A stretch of 64,000 nucleotides of DNA from Rotaria socialis (GCA_905331475.1 CAJNYU010004304.1:23038-87037); one strand, 5' to 3'. Shown: positions 1-14,378, counted from the first letter of the stretch. Numbers and translations are program-made. The notes: generated from the letters alone by a model not told the origin.

Positions 1-1
1 T

Positions 2-2245
2 ATTAACGATATTGATCCAAATTTATGTACGCATATTATATATTCGTTTGCACGTGTTCAAGGAAATGGTTTAGCATCAACTGAAGGAAGCGATCCTGGT
101 TTGCCAAGAACATATAAATACTGAAAGTATAGAATATATCTTCTTGTTTCTAGAAATGTATAAACAAATCATGGCCTTAAAACAGCAAAATCCTGATTTA
201 AAAATTTCGCTTGCAGTCGGTGGTTGGAATCATGGATCGGCACCATTTACACAAATGGTTGCAACAGAACAATCACGAGCAGAATTTGTTGAAAATTCAT
301 ATAAATTTCTTAAAGAATATGGATTCGATGGTCTTGATCTTGGTATACATCTATATATATATACATATATATATAATTTTGATTTCAATCGTAATTTGTT
401 TTTGTAGATTGGGAATATCCAGCTGATCGTGGTAGTCCTCCTGAAGATCGAGGACGTTTCACAGAATTAGCTAAGGTAAAAATTTGACTATTAAAAATTA
501 GTCATGTGATTAATTTCTTCTATTAGCAATTAAGTGCAAAATATCAACAAGAAGGTCTTTTATTATCAGCTGCAACACCAGCTGCACCTTCAAAATACGA
601 TGGTAGCTATGAACCTGAAGTTTGCAAGTAAAGGATAAAATATTCAATCGATATATTAAATGACATGTATTGTAGATATCTCGATTTTGTTAATATTATG
701 GCATATGATTATAGCGGCCCATGGGATAGAGTTGCTGGACATAACAGTCCATTAACAAGTCAAAAACAGACAGTTGAACATATGATAAAAAAACCAGATT
801 GTACACCTGACAAGTTAAATTTAGGCATGGGTGCTTATGGGTAGATAATATTTTAGGATTTATTTTTTTTACTCAAAACTGAATGTTTTCCTTGTATACT
901 TTCAGACGAACTAATAATCTTGCCAATCCGTCAGTCAGTAATATTGGTAGAAAAGAAAAAAAGCCATTTTATATTATTTATAATGTGCTGGTCTTTTTTC
1001 TTCTAAATTAGGTGCTCCTACTACTGGCGTGGGTGCTGCAGCTGGTAAATATACAGGAGAAAGTGGTTTTTTGAGTTATTATGAAGTATGTGAAAAACTC
1101 AAGGAAGGTTAGTTTTGTCTAATAATAAAAGAGAGATTTCATATGTCAAATCTCTCATTAGGATGGCAAAAAGAATGGTCAACCGAACATCAAGTACCCT
1201 ATGCTCATTCGGGTTCCAGTTGGGTTGGTTATGATGACAAAGAGAGTATTGCTCTTAAGGTAAGATCTTTATTTTGATTTTAATAGTTGTAAGCATGCAG
1301 AGAAATCATAATGACCAGAGTAACAAAAAAAGAAGGAGACACACGATAAAATAAAGAAAAAAATAGGCACACGCGAGTATTTTCAAAAATACTACTATAT
1401 TTGAGGTAATGCATGACTTTGAAAGAGTTAACCAAAGAATTTTTGCCAAAACTAGACGAAGCATTGCGGATTAGAATAGTATCTATGTTAATTAATCTGT
1501 TTGTAAGTAATGCATTGAAACAGGCTGAATATGTCAATGAAATGGAATTAGGTGGAGCTATGTTCTGGGCGATGGATTTAGATGATTTCCGTGGTGATAA
1601 ATGCGATGAAGGAAAATTTCCATTAATCAATACAGCAAAAGAGATTGTCAATGGAAAAGAATCATCAACAAGACCAAGTACAACACGCACTACACCTACG
1701 ACTACTGGCAAAGCTACTCATCAATCAGCAACTGCAAAATTGTATTGTTTAGATTGTGAGTATAAAAATCTTGCTAATATTGAACAATGCGAGAAAAATA
1801 TATTCTTCAATTTTTCTAGCGAAACAAAAGCAAACTTATGCTAATGTCTCAAACAATTGTCAAAGTTATTATGAATGTTTAACAACACCTAGCGGCCAAC
1901 AAATAACTATATCACGAACATGTCCTTCTCCGCTCATCTATTCCGAAGATAAAAACAAATGTGTCAAAGAAAAAGAATTACAGGATTCGCCTATTAAATG
2001 TTCAACAAAATGTAAGAATTCAATTTTCATTTGAAAACTTCTAGTTTTTGTTTCTATCAGTTCGAGCTCCGGCATCATCAGTATCGTCAACTAATTGTTG
2101 GGATCCATCCTCGGTCGTAGTTGACTCAATGTGCCGTTTCTTTACAGATTGCTCAACTAAAAGTCGTTATGAATGTCCGCCCGGTTCATTATTTTCATCA
2201 AGTTTAAAACGATGTGTACCAAAACAAAATGTTCAATGTTGGTAG
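2..2245 (+). CDS. GH18 chitinase with two C-terminal CBM14 domains (5' partial)
   Basis: Secreted endochitinase-type enzyme that would hydrolyse chitin; the 5' end lies outside the window. Exons by splice phase: 2-98, 154-342, 408-475, 527-627, 676-840, 906-946, 1012-1107, 1162-1259, 1524-1755, 1820-2011, 2061-2245. Splicing exon 2 to exon 3 yields DGLDLDWEYP, the GH18 DxxDxDxE signature with the catalytic Glu intact. Other GH18 blocks are LCTHIIYSFA, SLAVGGWN, MAYDYSGPWD and LGGAMFWAMDLDDF. A Thr/Ser-rich linker follows (around 1660-1720), then two six-cysteine CBM14 (peritrophin-A type) domains in exons 9-10 and exon 11. The stop is followed by AATAAA about 35 bp downstream. An apparent stop at 122-124 is intronic. 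Typical animal domain order; family assignment is secure, substrate is inferred. Confidence 0.93.
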
Positions 2246-2530
2246 TAGTTCTTTCAAATAAAATACTAATTATAATAAGAATAAATAAAGACAAGAAATC
2301 ATTATTCATCTTCTATTCTATCTAAGATTGATATCATTGTCGGACTCATGTAATCATATGTTCTCTACTTTTGTTTTACACCACAAAGCTATCATATTCA
2401 ATACTTCACTTGTCAGTTTTATTCCCACATATTTTACTGGTTCATAAAATCTACAATTTGAATATGTTCATAACAGAAAACACACGCTGAAATGTGAATT
2501 TTATTATCTGATATCACTGACGAAGGACCG

Positions 2531-2694
2531 GTCCCAAGTGATTCGCACCGTTGGGTCTAATATTTTTCTTATAGGAAGGATCCAATGAGACTAGGAAAGG
2601 TCTAATGGCACGAAATCTTTTAGACTTTTTCTAGTCTCATTGGATCCTTCCTATGAGAAAAATATTAGATCAAACGGTGTGAATCGCTTGGGGA
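2531..2694. repeat. Foldback (long inverted-repeat) element, MITE-like
   Basis: Two arms of about 74 bp (2531-2604 and 2621-2694) are reverse complements with under ten mismatches, separated by about 16 bp. Both arms contain AGGAAGGATCCAATGAGACT or its complement. No open frame and no convincing target-site duplication were found. It lies between the chitinase polyA signal and the next gene. Confidence 0.8.
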
Positions 2695-2927
2695 TGTTCT
2701 ACCGTGAGAGGCTTAACAAAAAAAAACAGACAAAAGAATCATTTTGACATTTCTTCCGATCAACAAGCTTGCTAATAGATGAGCAATTGCTTAGTATTCA
2801 AAAATCAAGAAACAATCGTATTATTCTGCCAAACAGCATACGCCGATTCAGATTCGCTTTCTCAATACGGTTATTGAAGTTATAGGAAAAAAGCGGCAAT
2901 TCTATTCTACTGTCTCTTTGTTTCTAG

Positions 2928-2955
<28 letters not shown>
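2928..2955. repeat. (CT)n microsatellite
   Basis: Uninterrupted CT dinucleotide run of 14 units, within the presumed promoter or 5' UTR of the small secreted-peptide gene starting at 3196. Confidence 0.9.
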
Positions 2956-2958
<3 letters not shown>

Positions 2959-3195
2959 TTTCCATTCCATCCTAATATTTTCTCTCTCTGTTTATTCTCT
3001 AATCCATAGAAATTTCTTTGTTTTTTAAGTTCTCTCATCAATCTGCTTTTTTTTATCGAGCAGATCATAGAATTCATTCCATCATCATTTTGAAGCCAAG
3101 TTACTCTCGTTGAGATAAAACCATTAGAATAAAGTCGGCGTTTACGTCTACATTTTTGCATCATTATAGAAACACATTTTGCAAATATTTTGAAA

Positions 3196-4122
3196 ATGTT
3201 TGGTATTGGAACGAAAACCTTTGATTCATCAATGCCGTCAGTCTATTTATTAATATTTATTATGATCGCCAACAAATTTATTTTTGTGCATTGCTTTGTC
3301 AACACAGACAATGACGAATATCAGGTACAATATGTGGATTGTTCAGTTTTTTTAGGAAATCAGAATTCCGAAAAATGAAGTTGGTTGTTCTAATTTCAAT
3401 CTGCTGAGATAAATAAATTGTAGTTCACGGCGTTTATTTTCTATTATTATCCGGATTAACATAAAAATATTGCTGTACCACTCCAAAAGATAATCATTTC
3501 CGGCTTTGTTTCCGAAAATTAGTAAAGAAAAACACAGACATTGACCTTGTGTCTCGTGTTCAAAATTGATAAGACCTCTTGAATTACCAGAGAAATCTTT
3601 CTATATATATTTACAAGATACCACCATTGTTTCCTGATCAATGTTAATTGGATTGAATGCGAAGAAAACAAAAGAGAAAAAAATAGATCTACGATTGTTG
3701 TACACTATTTTCCTTTCTTAACGCAACGAATCTATAAATATGTCTATTGTTTGTTTTGAATAATTCAGAATCAACTTGAAAAATTACAACAAGACGCTAT
3801 TAAACAATTAGTATTAAAATATGTAACAAATCCAGGTAAACATTTAAATATTATAGAGGATCTTTTTATTTAAATTTCAATAAAGATCGATCTTTTTCTC
3901 TCTCAGAAAAGTCTCGATCGGACGACGACTATTTACAATCACCATCGACACCAACAATACGTCGTATGATTTCTTCTGTTATTTTTCTAATTTAAATCGA
4001 TCATGATCTGTATTTTTTGTTTGTTAGGTCGTTTCTGCTGCATGAATCCACTCGGTAGTCGAAAGCGATCGGTACGAAATCTCCTACGAAAACAACAACT
4101 ATCGAATGCCATGATTGGATAA
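3196..4122 (+). CDS. Candidate secreted peptide-hormone/neuropeptide precursor
   Basis: Four exons by phase: 3196-3324, 3769-3835, 3907-3960 (or 3963), 4028-4122, giving about 114 residues. The first ATG is 3196. Residues about 16-35 form a hydrophobic stretch (LLIFIMIANKFIFVHC) expected of a signal peptide. A helical stretch NQLEKLQQDAIKQLVLKY follows, then an acidic spacer, then a dibasic site, FCCMNPLGS, a tribasic RKR site, and SVRNLLRKQQLSNAMIG ending at the stop. The terminal Gly could donate an amide. This layout (signal, spacer, dibasic cleavage sites, short mature peptides) is that of a prohormone. I do not recognise the family; the last peptide is only loosely reminiscent of CRF-type C-termini. 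An AATAAA-like signal lies near 4183. Confidence 0.5.
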
Positions 4123-4930
4123 TACTCTTAGTTGTCAACATAATACTTCAAATATGCGTGTGGTTACCAACAAATCGAGAACAATAAAAAAAAAAAGAAA
4201 AGAAATGAATACTACTGACTGATTTGTATTTATTTTGTCAAGAACATTTTATTATTAAACAAGAAAATATATTTAAAAACATAGCAATGGCACTGAAACA
4301 TTTAAAAGATCACTGTAGATAAGAATGTAACTCCAGTCTTAGTTTTTAACAGCGTAATACCATAATTTAACTATATAAAAATATAATAGCTTAGCGAAAT
4401 AGTGCAAAATATATTTCTTGTCACCGGAATATATAATTGATAAAAACAAAATATGCAGACTACTTTGAATAGAGCACTAGGAGAGCGAGAAGAGAAGTGA
4501 TGTATCACAGATGCATAATGGCTCAAAAGTAAAATAACAATGAAAACCGATCGACAATTTGTATCATTATTAATACAATTTGAATCAAGAAAAAATATCC
4601 AAAGTTATAATCGAAGGCTTGCTATTGAATGCCTAGAAATAAATATAGTAGTACAGATTTAATTATATAATTAATGCATTGATAAAAACAATTGATCAGT
4701 CGATTCTCGTGCTATTTTTATCATATACTCTAGAGTAAAAACTAATGCAGTTCAAAGATAATTGCTAAGGACTCTTGAAAGTTTTCTGGAATTCGTCAGC
4801 AGATCAATAGAACAAACGTATAGTGTTTTGCCAATTAGTAACGATAAAAGCAAACAACATTATGAAATCTACATACCTCGCTATTACAGACTAAAGTTTG
4901 GTTAATTCTATAAAAAGCATTAATATGAAA

Positions 4931-7900
4931 TCAATTATACGTATGAGATAGAAAATTTCTATGAGTCAACTCACCGATTATATTCTTTCGTTTTTTGGAA
5001 AATAATTTATAGAAAAAGTTTCTTTTTAAACAACTATCTTCATGATCATGGATGACTTGTTCGGATGCTTGATTTTCTTCTTGTAATTTAGCAAAATTAA
5101 CAAATACATCATCAAGTGTGACTTGTGTAACTGTATAATCTTCAATTATATTTATCAAATCTTCACGTGCTTTCTCTAGAACACTGAACATTTTGTGTAA
5201 TGGAACATGTGCTGACACACGAAAATGTATCATTTTATTATGTTCTTCTTTGACATCAGCTTCTGGTATTCGTTCTTTTATATAATTAATAACTTGTTTC
5301 ATATCACTATTGATTTCCGTTCGAACAAGAATAGTATAACCATCGCCGAATCTTTAAATAAAATAGATAGTATTCGTTTTCAGGCAAAAACAATGATTCA
5401 ATCTTATTACTTGACTTTCAAATGTTGTACACTACCAAAACATTTAAATTCTCCACCAACCATAATAACAAGACCTCAAACAAAAACTAGTCTATACAAA
5501 AAACAAATAAATAAAGATCAACTATTCATACGATTGCATAATGTTTCACATTCTTCCATTGAATGAGATGTTATTACAACTGATTTATTATCTTTACGAG
5601 TTAATGTCAATATGCAATTCCATAAAAATCTTTTCGCACGTACATCCATTCCAGTTGTTGGTTCCTAATAATGACCGTGAATGTCCTTTTTTTTTTAAAA
5701 CATGATATAAACTTACATCCATAAATATAATCGATGGATTGCCAATCAGCGAAATAGCAGTAGATAATTTACGCTTATTACCGCCAGAGTATTGTTGTAC
5801 TGGTCGATCAGCCCACAATGTAAGACCAAGTCGTTTTAATAAACAATTCGTAATCTATACACACAAGGTCTTTTTTTTTAAATACTTTTTCTCCTTGGTG
5901 TAAGTTAATTAATATTAATAAATTAAACCTATCTCTAACAGATCATTTTACTTCTACTATTTGTAGTAGAGTCGCGTTGAAACTAGAACAAGATTTTCGC
6001 CTACGCGTCTTCAGAGTCAAGTTAACACTATTTTACTTGAAAATCGAAGAATAAAATTTTGATCTAAAAAAACTCATCCTGTAGTTGTTTTTAGAATAGT
6101 TCAAGAAATCATTTGCCTAGTAAGCGCTTAAGTGGTGAGTGAGAGTTCGATCGGTTCAATGGTAAGAAGTCTAGTAAAAACTAACTTACAAATGGAATAT
6201 TCTTTCTATTGATTCCGCGTAGACGAGCATAAAGAAAAAGATGTTCGCGTGCTGTCAATAGAGAATCCAGTGCATCAAATTGTGGGCAATAACTAGAACA
6301 ACGACACTATGAAATAAGAACGTTGGCTCTTCTTGAATGTATTTTTACCCTAAATTTCGATGAACAGCACTCAATTGTTTAATAACACTATAATTATTAA
6401 CAAGCGCATTTCCATCGGTCATTGAAATTTCTCCAGTTAACATTTTAAATGTTGTCGACTTTCCTGAACCATTGATACCTAATAAACCAAAACATTCACC
6501 TTGTTTAATACCAGCACACGTTCGTTTGACTGCAGTAAATTTTTTTCCGAATCTCCAACCATAAACCTAAAAGCAAAATTAAAAGAAAAAAATTTTCTTT
6601 TCTTTTTCAAATTGTTTCTTCTTTTTTATTCGTACTTTAACTAAATCAATCATTCGTAGAACATCTCCACTTGTATTACTAGGATCAGAATAAATTCTTT
6701 CTCGTTCAGCAGCTACATCTTCATCTTCGTTTGATGATACTAAATCGTTTGGTGTACGAACACAACCACTAAATATTAAAATTAAAATAAAATACGGTTC
6801 TATTGAAATCTCTAAATTTATGAATACTCACCGGTCAGGAATAAAAAATCGATATTGAACAAGTATTGCGAATATGAAGAAAACTATTCCTTCAATGAAT
6901 AAAGCAAGAAGATTTCTACCAACAATATTAAATTGAAATGGTGATAGACGCTGATAGTCAGCAACTGCAAAGTAAACAAATTAATCTTGATATTAAATTC
7001 TAGCAAGAGACAACAAAAACAAACTAACTATATTTAACACTGACTACATTGATGGCATTTGTTTTACTCAAATCAAATAGGCCTCTTCCAAGGTTATAAT
7101 GCGGAAATATTAAAAATACTTTTGTTAAAATATTATTAATCTTTTGTAGATCAGGTTCATCTTGAAAACTTTCTAGTGTTACTGTTGATATTGTTGTCAT
7201 TAGACCAACAAATATATTAATTGATGATATAACAACAAAACCAGTCGATGGAGTACTAAATAGATAACTAATTGGATACATTAAAGGTATTGTAGCAAAA
7301 CCATATAAAAATAATAGTAAGAAAAGACAAAGTAAATTTGTCTGATGTACATATGCTTCAATGCCGAAACCAAGAAATATGATAATACAAAATCCAATTG
7401 ATACACAATAATTTGCTAAATCCCAAACGAAATTTGCCGCCCAATAGGTTATACCTAAAAACAAAAGCAATAAGCATATGCAGTTTTCTTCATAATTATT
7501 TTCGTAAATAACTAGCTACCTTTAACACCACTAACAAATTGTAGATGTTTTGATGTTGTTACATTTTCATCAATAAGAAAAACAAGAAAACTTGCAGGAA
7601 TAAATGCTAATGCAAATATTACACATATGGCTGTAAACAATTCAAGAGCCATATTAGTTTGCATTTCACTATCAATTTGAATTGCTGCTTCTGGTAATGG
7701 ATGACTTATAGCTGTTATACCATATTCATCTATGGGCGTTGATGAGCTGTTCTGAAGAAGTAAACCGCGTAAAAATGCATTATTGAATACATTTAAAAAT
7801 GCGACACTCGATGGCCATCCTTTGTTATTGTACCAAACCTGAAATAGAAATTTTCTATCGATTCATTAAGATCAAGTAGTTTTAGGTGTTGAAAATTATA

Positions 7901-10900
7901 TCTAACGCCATCTCTGATTGAAGTTGTCAGACACAACTTTCAAGTTCATTATTCTTATTCAATTCTCGATGAACATTCAATATGAATAAAAATTTGTCAA
8001 AATAATTTACCGAAACTTGTGGTGGATGTATGCGAAAGAAAGCAGCAACTTTTGCTGCATCAACGTTTGTTATCAATTGATTTGTGCTATTAATTGTATT
8101 AGTAGCATTGATTATTCTATCAATCAAAGTTTGATTTAAAAGATCGATACTGTTGAAATTATCTTGTGCTAAGAAATCAAAACCGCCAAAACGTTTCATT
8201 AAATATTCTTCATTAAATTCTGTTTTGACTACCCTAAAAAAAATTAAACATAATTCATTTATATGTAATAGAGCAACTTCTATAATATGTGACAAACCAA
8301 TCGCTTATATTATAATCATAAAGACGAAATAAAGTATTTTTTGTTTCTGTCATATCATAACTTGGTGTTGGACCGCCAGCACCAATTGGGCAGGTTTGTA
8401 TTTTCTGGTCACAATCGCAACTTGGTGATATACGTGTATATGTATAATTGACAGCATTTAACGCATTCATTATTTCTTGACTTATTGATACATTATTATA
8501 CTTAGCATCGCCCAAATCACAGGGATATTTTTTTCCGTCGAGCATGGATGATTTCATACAGCGTGTGCCTAATGATGGCGATTGAGTAAATGTTTGTTGA
8601 ATAGATTTCGATAATAATGTTATGTTATTAGTCGGTATGCCTTGAAACATATAACTTGGCTTACCCCAATACCACGGATGAAGAATAAGAGGTGGTGATT
8701 CACTTTTATCTGGTGCTAGTTTGGTTACTAGCATTGCAAGTAACACGAATACAATTGGAAGAAGAATCTCAGCAATCAATGCTTTGATATTACGTTTTGT
8801 TCGATGAAAGCGTTTTATAAGTAGTCCGCTTACTTGTACTGCTATATAACTAATACCAGTGTAGCGTTCATCGGCATAGGTACTCCATTCTTCTAAAAGA
8901 AAATTGTCAAATATATAATTACGTAAAAGTTTATTGTTATGCATACCACTTAAGCGTGTATGAAATAGTGCTTGATCATCATCATCATTTTCTTGTTCGT
9001 TGATTGTCTCGTTTGTTTTTAGTTCTATTGGTTTATTTTTTCCAAGCCATCCTTGAATACGAATTGCCATTCGTTTCCAACATGATGAGATTTCATAATC
9101 TTCTGTACATTTCTTTTCATTAGCAACACGAAGAAAGACTTGTTCAAGACTACTATTCGATAAGCCATAACTTTTAATATGATAATTAGTTTTATTTTCA
9201 TCAAGATCAGAGAGAATTTTCGGAAAGATTTTCGTATGTTCAGCATCATCTAATATAACATATACTATTTGATCACCATGTTGCTCTTTTATACGTAAAT
9301 CAGGCATCGATGATTTTAAAAATGCTGTTAATCGTTCAAACCGAGTTGAAGAATTCGTATTAGGATTAATTATATTCAATTCTATACTATTTGGATAGAT
9401 TGTATTATTTGTTGAATTCTAAAATAGTCAAGTAAAGCCAATTAGTAGAGAATTTTGAATCACTATCAGAGTTTTTTCTTCTTCCCATTGATCTGCTAGT
9501 ATACTCTGAACTTGTTCTGTTTATTAGATTCTCTTAAAAAATTAGAAAAAATGAATAATTACTGTATGTTGTTGTTGTTGTTGTTTTTGTATTTCAAGTT
9601 CATCGGATACTGATGTTAATTCAACAATTAAATTATAACCTTCACCATATTTATGTTTTAAATGCATTGTTGTGCCTACACATTGTAATTCACCGGATGA
9701 TATTATTGCTAAACGATCACATAATAAATCAGCTTCGTCAAGATGATGAGTTGATAATACGATTGTTCGACCTGGTTTATATTTAAGAATGAGATCCCAT
9801 ATGGCTCGTCGAGCAAATGGATCAACACCTAAATACGAGACATATTTTCTACTTAGTTTTGTTTATCGTAATAAACGTAGGGGACATTTTAATATTTGCT
9901 GAAATGCACGAAATTATTATTGTGCTTAATTTTCTTTTTAATTGAATTCTTTTTTCTTCAATGGACTTTGAACCGACTGAAATGTCTTCGAGACCTAGAG
10001 AGCGTTCTCTAAAAAATGTTTTTTGTTGCCAAATACTCTCGAGCAGTTAGTAAATTCTAGAAATTTCAAAGTAGTTCAATCGAAGTCAATATGTATACAT
10101 ACCTGCTGTTGGTTCATCTAGAATGACGGTTGTAGAATTGCCAATAAATGCGATAGCAATCGAAAGTTTTCTTTTCATTCCTCCAGATAATTCAGTTGAG
10201 TAATTTTCTGATTTATTTTCTATTCCTAAATCTGCCAGCATTTTCTTGGTTTCATCTGAAATGAATTCTTCAGGTGCACCTTTCAAACTAAATTTAAAAA
10301 TAATCACACACATTTTCCTAGATTTCAATCAATAAAATAATAGTTACTTACGCAGAAAAAAATTCTAAATGCTCTTTAACAGTTAACCGATCAAATAAAA
10401 TATTATGTTGTGGAGCAAATCCTAATCGTTTTCGTATAACTTTTATATCCGTTAATATATCAAAACCATCAACATAGACTGTACCACTCGATGGTGGAAT
10501 TAAGCCAGTTAATATAGACCATGTTGTACTTTTACCAGCTCCGTTTCGTCCAAGAAATGCTGTTATCATATTTCGATAGAATTTTACAGATAGATTTTTT
10601 AATGCAACTTTATTTTTATAAAATTTTGATAGATTTTGAATATGAACACCAATTTCAGACTGAGGAATAGTATTATCGCCATCATCATCGTCAGCGCTGC
10701 CAACTACGAAAACAAATATAATTTCTTGATTAAAAATCTTTCTTATTTTGTTTTACTGTTCGTATTTGTTTTGACCTGGTTCTGATTGATTTCATTCGTA
10801 CGTTGAAGATTCTTTTTTGCATCATAACCAAACCAATATGTTTTTGTAAACGGATAATACCAAGGTTGAGGAATTCCGTATTCACCTTAAAGATTTAATA

Positions 10901-13900
10901 GAAAAAGAAAATATTTTTTCAATTAAACTATTGTCATTTCATACCGGGAAATACATTTTCAATATATACAGCTAATGCCATATAGATAACGGCATCGATA
11001 AGCATCATAATCATACAATTCAGAAATGTAAAATTATCATTCGGTTTTGCCCCTTTATGTATATTACTCCATTGAATGCCTTGTGCCATGCCTTCAAAAC
11101 GAGCAATATAATCACAGCCAAGTCCAAATGAAACAGTTGACGATAAACACTAGAAGCAAAACAATGATACCTTATTCTAGGTTTTTACAGCTTGAAATTC
11201 TTACAGCAAGCACTTTATGCCATCCTAATGTTTGACTATCATAATTAATTAAAAGTGTATACGGTAAATAAAGAACAAAATAAATTATGCCAGCCCCTAA
11301 AACAACCCAAATCATCTTTTGTGTTAGAATATTAATAAAAAAAAACCAACAACATACCGCAAGCAGCTAAGTTAGCTCGATTGAAAAAGACACTTATGAG
11401 AAAACATTGATTGATTGTTGCAAATGTATAACAAACGAAGAACAGCAACAATACTATAAAACTGGAAAATTGAGTTATTTTTCCTAACTAAAACAAAGTA
11501 GAAAAAAATAATAGTTTGATTGACCTGAATTTTCCGGATAGCTTTCCTATTATATTATTCGCACAACGGAAAACAAAAGGCAATTGATCTATTTACCTTC
11601 AAAATAATGACAAGTAATAGTGCTATTGTTACCATGACAGCTGTACATAAAACAAACCATGTGAACCAATGAACAGAATCGTTCAAACCCATAATTCTCA
11701 TGATTTCTTTTAATCGCCTAAATAAATATCAAGATAATAATCAATAGAAGGTGATCAAAACATTATTCGATATTTCACTGTTCTCTTCTTACCGTTCCTT
11801 TTCATAAACAATATCCTTGACATTCATTGATACAGTAAAAATCCAACTTAATACCATGAATAACGGTAACATTTGTCTAATGGAATTGACAAATCTAAAA
11901 ATTTAATTAAAACTCATTGATGAGCTATTTTTTTCTGTACGATTCATTAAAATCTTCTAATATTACTTGTCATTAATCCAACATGGATAGGGCATTTGTT
12001 GAGTTTGTACTCCATATGATATATTCATTCCTGTTTGTTTACTTATAATTGCACGATCGAGAGCGTTTTGTAAATAAATAAAAGTAAATGAATGATATTT
12101 AGTGGAAGACGGGGCCGAATAACGAGGCGCAAAGGTAAAATATCTATTTAATATAAATCAAAATAATAAATCAAGATTTCATTTTTTATCCTCTTTAATT
12201 TACCGATCTTCCGTACTAAATGTATTATCAACATAATCACGTACCATTCGTATTTTATATCTAACATGTTTTGGAAAACTATCACCGTTTGATAATTCAT
12301 CAAGAAATACAATTCCAGCAAGAAATGTATCTGTGAACGAATTTGTTTTTCCATCACTCACCAACTGTGATTCACTGCTCATCAGAACGAAACGATTTCT
12401 ATCTGTACAGGCCATAAACTCAGTTATGATTGTAAATAAAGATAATGGTGTTTCATAGGAATTTAACAGTTGACATAAAGGTAACGCATTCGACGATAAA
12501 TTACATAGCGTTGCCAGTGCTGCATAGGCTGTTTGCATAGGCGATCGCATTTGTCGAAGTAATTTTATTACTTCATCTAATGATTCAAATGTTTGATTAA
12601 TTTGTTTGATTATATTATCATAATAAATATTTGATGGATAATAATAAATTTTTCCGTATTGCAGTGGACGTAGAAGACGACCGAATAGCTGTAGATTTTT
12701 ATTTGAATTAAATAGTTGATCAAATGTAACACAACGACATGTACGATTGACGGTAATCGTTTTTTTGATATTACCGGTACCAACTACATATGATTGATTA
12801 CACATATCATTTTCAGTATAATTAAGTAACTCTGATGCCAAATCATTCCAATCAATACTCGCGATTGTTCCATTATATAATGAACTTCGTTGTGTTGCTG
12901 TACTGTTCAATAAATCACCTGTTTGTTTGCTAGTTGTAGATACGTTTACACTCACAAATTGTGAAATATCATTGCGTCCACCACATAATGTTGTCAAACT
13001 GAAATGAAATTTGATCGAAAAGCTATTTCTATAAAAAGTTAAAATGTTACCTAAAACTGCTATTAAATCCCGCAAGTGATAAGCTAGCATTGAGAGTTTG
13101 CAATTGAGAAAAAATGCTTTGGGCAGCTTCGATGCTCTTAATAAATAAATATTTCAATGTGTCTAAGCTTAATTGAAATAGTTACCTGTTGACTAAGAAT
13201 ATTAGTATTCATCAAATTTAACTGTACATCATTCTAAATAAGTACAATTTAACACAAAAAAATATTTATTTAAAACATTTATCATACCAAAAATACTTGA
13301 TCGAGTTGTATTTGTAGACTAATTAAAAAGCTTTTCAGATCGGTTGTTGATAAATTGTTGCATAGAAAATCTTTTGCATCCATGGATTGTCCTTGATTAA
13401 TTAAAAATGTTTGATTGAATTGTCCGTCAATGCAAAATGATTTTTGAATATTTATTGCTGATTGATATGACTAGATAAAATATTGAATTTTTTTATAAAG
13501 TAAAACAATATTTACTTTCCTATACTTACATAGGTGTAATTTGGTTGTAGAGAAGCCAGAAAAATTTCAGAAGCAACATTTAAATTCGTTAATGAATTTG
13601 TTCTATTCATCAACCATGGTTGATGAAGATTTGATAGATTAATAGGATTTGAAAACAGTATATTGGTCGTTGCTATTGGTATTGATTGATTAAAATCGCT
13701 CGTTGTCTTATTCACCCGAATAACTTTTAAAAAAGAAAAAAATTATTAATGAGATTGTTTTTCCTTTTTTCTTATCGACTAATCGTACCAGTCCAACTAT
13801 TATTTAGCAAACTAGTAATATTGTTCAATTCGAATACAAGTTGGCTTATATTACTCATGACTTGTTGATTATTTGATATCTTTAGAAGGTTATCAGCTAT

Positions 13901-14378
13901 ACTTGCATACCGGTTGAATAAGTTTCTGAGAAGAGAAAAACAAATTAGAAAAAAGAAACGATATAAAAAATACGAACGGGATATCATTGGATAAAATGTT
14001 GAATTGATCAGTGGGATTAGGAAAACTATGACATGTATTATTCCATCGGCAAACATATGTTTGAAAGGCCGGTATAATGCCAGCTGATCCCAAATATTTC
14101 GCATCATTATGACCTAGAAAGTGATTGCTTTCAAAACTATAGTTGTCAATAAAAATCTACTTACAGGCATCATAATAAAAAATTAAATTTCGTGTTCGCA
14201 CCCACATAAGAATAAGGAATAAAAATAGTGGCCATATTAATTCGAAGATTACACGTGGCTAAATTAGAGCAAACAGTAGTCTTTTTTTTTCAATCTCAAT
14301 TATCTAACAAACCCATCGCCTTCGGCGTATGGTGAAATTTTTCCATAACACTAGACGTATTTGTCGGCATACACTCAT
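4931..14378 (-). CDS. ABCA-subfamily full ABC transporter (about 25 short exons)
   Basis: Membrane lipid transporter of the ABCA1/ABCA3 type. The start ATG is 14376-14378; exon 1 (14378-14313) and exon 2 (14258-14165) give the canonical LLWKNF.. start and first membrane helix ([18 protein letters not shown]). A large extracellular domain spans about 14110-12200, and TMD1 helices lie at about 11900-10900. NBD1 has Walker [10 protein letters not shown] (about 10540), signature LSGGMKRK (about 10190), Walker [10 protein letters not shown] (about 10115) and H-loop STHHLDEAD (about 9750). A second membrane half covers about 8850-6850. NBD2 has Walker [10 protein letters not shown] (about 6460), signature YSGGNKRK (about 5785), and Walker B IIFMD/EPTTGMD split by a short intron at about 5715-5665. 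All motor motifs look intact. Which ABCA member it is cannot be settled by eye. The 3' end is uncertain: a strong donor (GGTGAGTT) at about 4971 suggests one more exon downstream, otherwise reading ends at 4931. Confidence 0.92.

Noticed and set aside
122..124. In-frame TGA in the first chitinase exon suggesting a pseudogene
   Set aside because: A GT at 99 and AG at 152-153 define a 55-bp intron that removes the stop and restores the frame.
1280..1711. Minus-strand 143-codon open frame over the chitinase
   Set aside because: It is the complement of the exon encoding the conserved GGAMFWAMDLDDF block and Thr-rich linker, so it is a shadow frame.
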